A stretch of DNA of 64,000 bases from Gammaproteobacteria bacterium (lineage in GTDB: Bacteria; Pseudomonadota; Gammaproteobacteria; Arenicellales; JAJDZL01), in assembly GCA_022823625.1 (NCBI GenBank), contig JAJEHQ010000030.1, positions 1-64,000 on the forward strand, given 5' to 3'. The notes beneath the pieces are model-generated. The model made no database searches. It was not told the DNA's origin and saw nothing but the letters and a program-made list of their open reading frames with translations. A program made the translations under genes and the position numbers. Below, in pieces: positions 62,596 through 64,000 of the stretch (positions are counted from its first letter, which is position 1; each line of letters starts with the position of its first letter).

Positions 62596-63468
62596 TTAAG
62601 CGGCTTTTTCGAAAGAGGGTGGATTGTAAAAAGGCCGGTCGCCAACGATCGTAACACGATTCATGAGCCGGTGTTCTGCTCCATAGTCATGTGATGCGTA
62701 GTGTTGCGTGCACCGATTGTCCCAGAATGCGATATCACCTGTCTGCCACGTATGTCGAATCTGAAAATCGGGCAACTGGGAATGACGAAACAGCAGTCTT
62801 AGCAGGGCATCGCTTTCGAGCTCCGATAATTCATTGATCCGCTGTGTGTAGTATTCATTCACATAAAGCGAGGTTCGTCCGGTCTCTGGATGCGTTCGAA
62901 GAACTGGGTGAGTCATTAGCGGGAAAGCTTCTTTGAGTTTCTGAACTCGCTGCTCTCCACCTGGCTTCAATCTTAAAGCAGTACCCCAGCCACGCTCAAT
63001 AGAATGTTGAGCAGTCAGTTCATGAAGTAGATTCCTGATCGGTTTAGACAGCTTGTCATAAGCAGCATACATACTGGCGAAAAGGGTGTCTCCGCCAGCT
63101 CCTGGTATTTTCCTGGCAATCAGGATGGAACCCATAGATGGCGCTTCCTGATAAGTCACATCAGTGTGCCACTGGTGCTCGGAATCGCCGGCTCGACCCT
63201 TTGATTCAATGACGGTGAGACGCGGATCTTCGTCTTTGCAATCAAACACCGGGTGAGGTTCGTCAAGCTCACCAAAATAAGCGGCAAATCGCAAATGATC
63301 GGATTCGGAAATTGATTGTTTTCTGAAAAACAGAACACCAAATTCCAACAGTGCACTTCTGATTTCTGATACCGCCTCTTGAGAAAGAGGTTGACTCAGA
63401 TCTATATCGTCGATAAACCCTCCCAAATGAGGCGATCGGCGGGTGGCGGTGAAATGTTTGAATTTCAT
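62596..63468 (-). CDS. TauD/TfdA family dioxygenase
   Basis: A 290-residue Fe(II)/2-oxoglutarate dioxygenase. It begins FTATRRSPHLGGFIDDIDLS, the TauD start. The metal ligands are H101 and D103 (HQWHTDVTY) and H256 (RCTQHYASHDY); Arg267 or 271 (RLMNRVTI) should bind 2-oxoglutarate. LEFGVLFFRKQ, TLFASMYAAYDKL and GDIAFWDNR are also diagnostic. Family members release sulfite from taurine or cleave 2,4-D and related ethers; the specific substrate is not shown. A GGAG site precedes ATG. Confidence 0.92.
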   Translation of the reverse strand: MKFKHFTATRRSPHLGGFIDDIDLSQPLSQEAVSEIRSALLEFGVLFFRKQSISESDHLRFAAYFGELDEPHPVFDCKDEDPRLTVIESKGRAGDSEHQWHTDVTYQEAPSMGSILIARKIPGAGGDTLFASMYAAYDKLSKPIRNLLHELTAQHSIERGWGTALRLKPGGEQRVQKLKEAFPLMTHPVLRTHPETGRTSLYVNEYYTQRINELSELESDALLRLLFRHSQLPDFQIRHTWQTGDIAFWDNRCTQHYASHDYGAEHRLMNRVTIVGDRPFYNPPSFEKAA

Positions 63469-64000
63469 AATTACTCCACGAATTCAGGCGTTAGGTGTTA
63501 TCTGGTTGGTAAGCCTAATTGCGTTGATAGACTGCTACACGTAGCGATAAACCTTGTTATTCTAATCCGTTGATTTCATTTGATGCAAATAATTTTGATC
63601 GCTAGCAGCCAACTGATGTGACCCGATATTTCAGATTCAACGTCTATCAGCACGCTACAAAAATACTGATTCTCGCCTGGCAGAAAATCGTATTTGGTGA
63701 ACAGGAAGGCTCCAAATTGGCCGGAGTAGTGGTAGCAAAAGGTGATAGTCATTCAATTGCACCTACGAAATTTTCTTCCGGCTCAACGACTCGAACGTAA
63801 TCCCATAATACATTGTAGTTACAAGATTGAAATCTTCTAAATGAATCCTGTCCTGCACTAACTTGCATAATACGCGGTTAGGAACTCATGGTTCAATGTA
63901 GAAATAGGCACATCAGTCAGCAAAATTTTGGTATCAAGTTAGTCGTGTTTGCTCTTTCGGATTTTTAATCGCTCTACAGCCAGTGCAGTTCGCTGTATTC
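63469..64000. other. End-of-window spacer, nothing recognised
   Basis: Stops in all frames and no RNA gene, repeat or edge-crossing coding frame was recognised. It should contain the promoter of the TauD gene. Confidence 0.4.

Noticed and set aside
1-64000. CRISPR array or long tandem repeats
   Set aside because: No regularly spaced direct repeats were seen anywhere in the window.

Overview
This window carries a catabolic and one-carbon gene set from what is probably a marine, heterotrophic gammaproteobacterium. That is an inference from gene content: an oligoribonuclease, a tRNA with encoded CCA, two glycine-betaine transporters, heterotetrameric sarcosine oxidase, a tetrahydromethanopterin (H4MPT) C1 module, TauD and PhyH dioxygenases, and a form II cox cluster. 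No taxonomic marker is decisive. There is no phage, plasmid backbone or CRISPR array. Most genes are intact and packed in short operons with ATGA-type overlaps.

Layout. 1-7.4 kb (mostly minus strand): a class III aminotransferase cut by the window edge, a GNAT acetyltransferase, a decayed IS1595-type transposase fragment, a first glycine-betaine/proline ABC transporter (proX-proV-proW) with an operator-like palindrome upstream, and a Uma2-type protein. 7.9-18.0 kb (plus): a cox-type molybdenum hydroxylase cluster (coxG, S, L, M, D, E), XdhC-like maturation proteins split over two genes, a fused molybdopterin-binding/MobA-like protein, and a sterol-desaturase-family membrane hydroxylase. The large subunit carries AYRGAGR, so it is form II and its substrate is open. 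18.0-23.8 kb: a second class III aminotransferase, an ornithine-cyclodeaminase-family reductase, oligoribonuclease, a two-gene aconitase X and tRNA-Lys(UUU). 23.8-26.5 kb: an AT-rich accessory pocket with a NERD/zinc-ribbon protein and a HigBA toxin-antitoxin pair.

26.6-35.0 kb (plus): a second proV-proW-proX, an NnrU-like membrane protein, an MttB-family methyltransferase without pyrrolysine, a DAO-type FAD oxidase and a secreted HNH nuclease with an excalibur tail. 35.0-37.4 kb (minus): ilvE and a secreted SGNH hydrolase. 37.4-47.3 kb: two divergent H4MPT operons, fhcB-A-D-C on the minus strand and a beta-RFAP synthase, mtdB, ATP-grasp, mch, RimK-like ATP-grasp on the plus strand. 47.4-49.8 kb: a HupE/UreJ-like membrane protein and an exported metallo-beta-lactamase-fold protein. 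50.0-56.6 kb (minus): an AruI-like ThDP enzyme followed by soxB-D-A-G. 56.9-63.5 kb: hisC, a PhyH dioxygenase, a TPR protein, a VOC/GloA-like protein and a TauD-family dioxygenase.

How the genes fit together (inference). Methylated osmolytes such as glycine betaine could enter through either ProVWX system, lose methyl groups through the MttB-like enzyme and sarcosine oxidase, and the released C1 units could be oxidised to formate through MtdB, Mch and the Fhc complex. Missing from the window are Fae, a corrinoid protein for the MttB homologue, dimethylglycine demethylation and a formate dehydrogenase. The aminotransferases, AruI-like enzyme, aconitase X, cyclodeaminase and TauD point to a broader diet of amino acids, polyamines, hydroxyproline or taurine.
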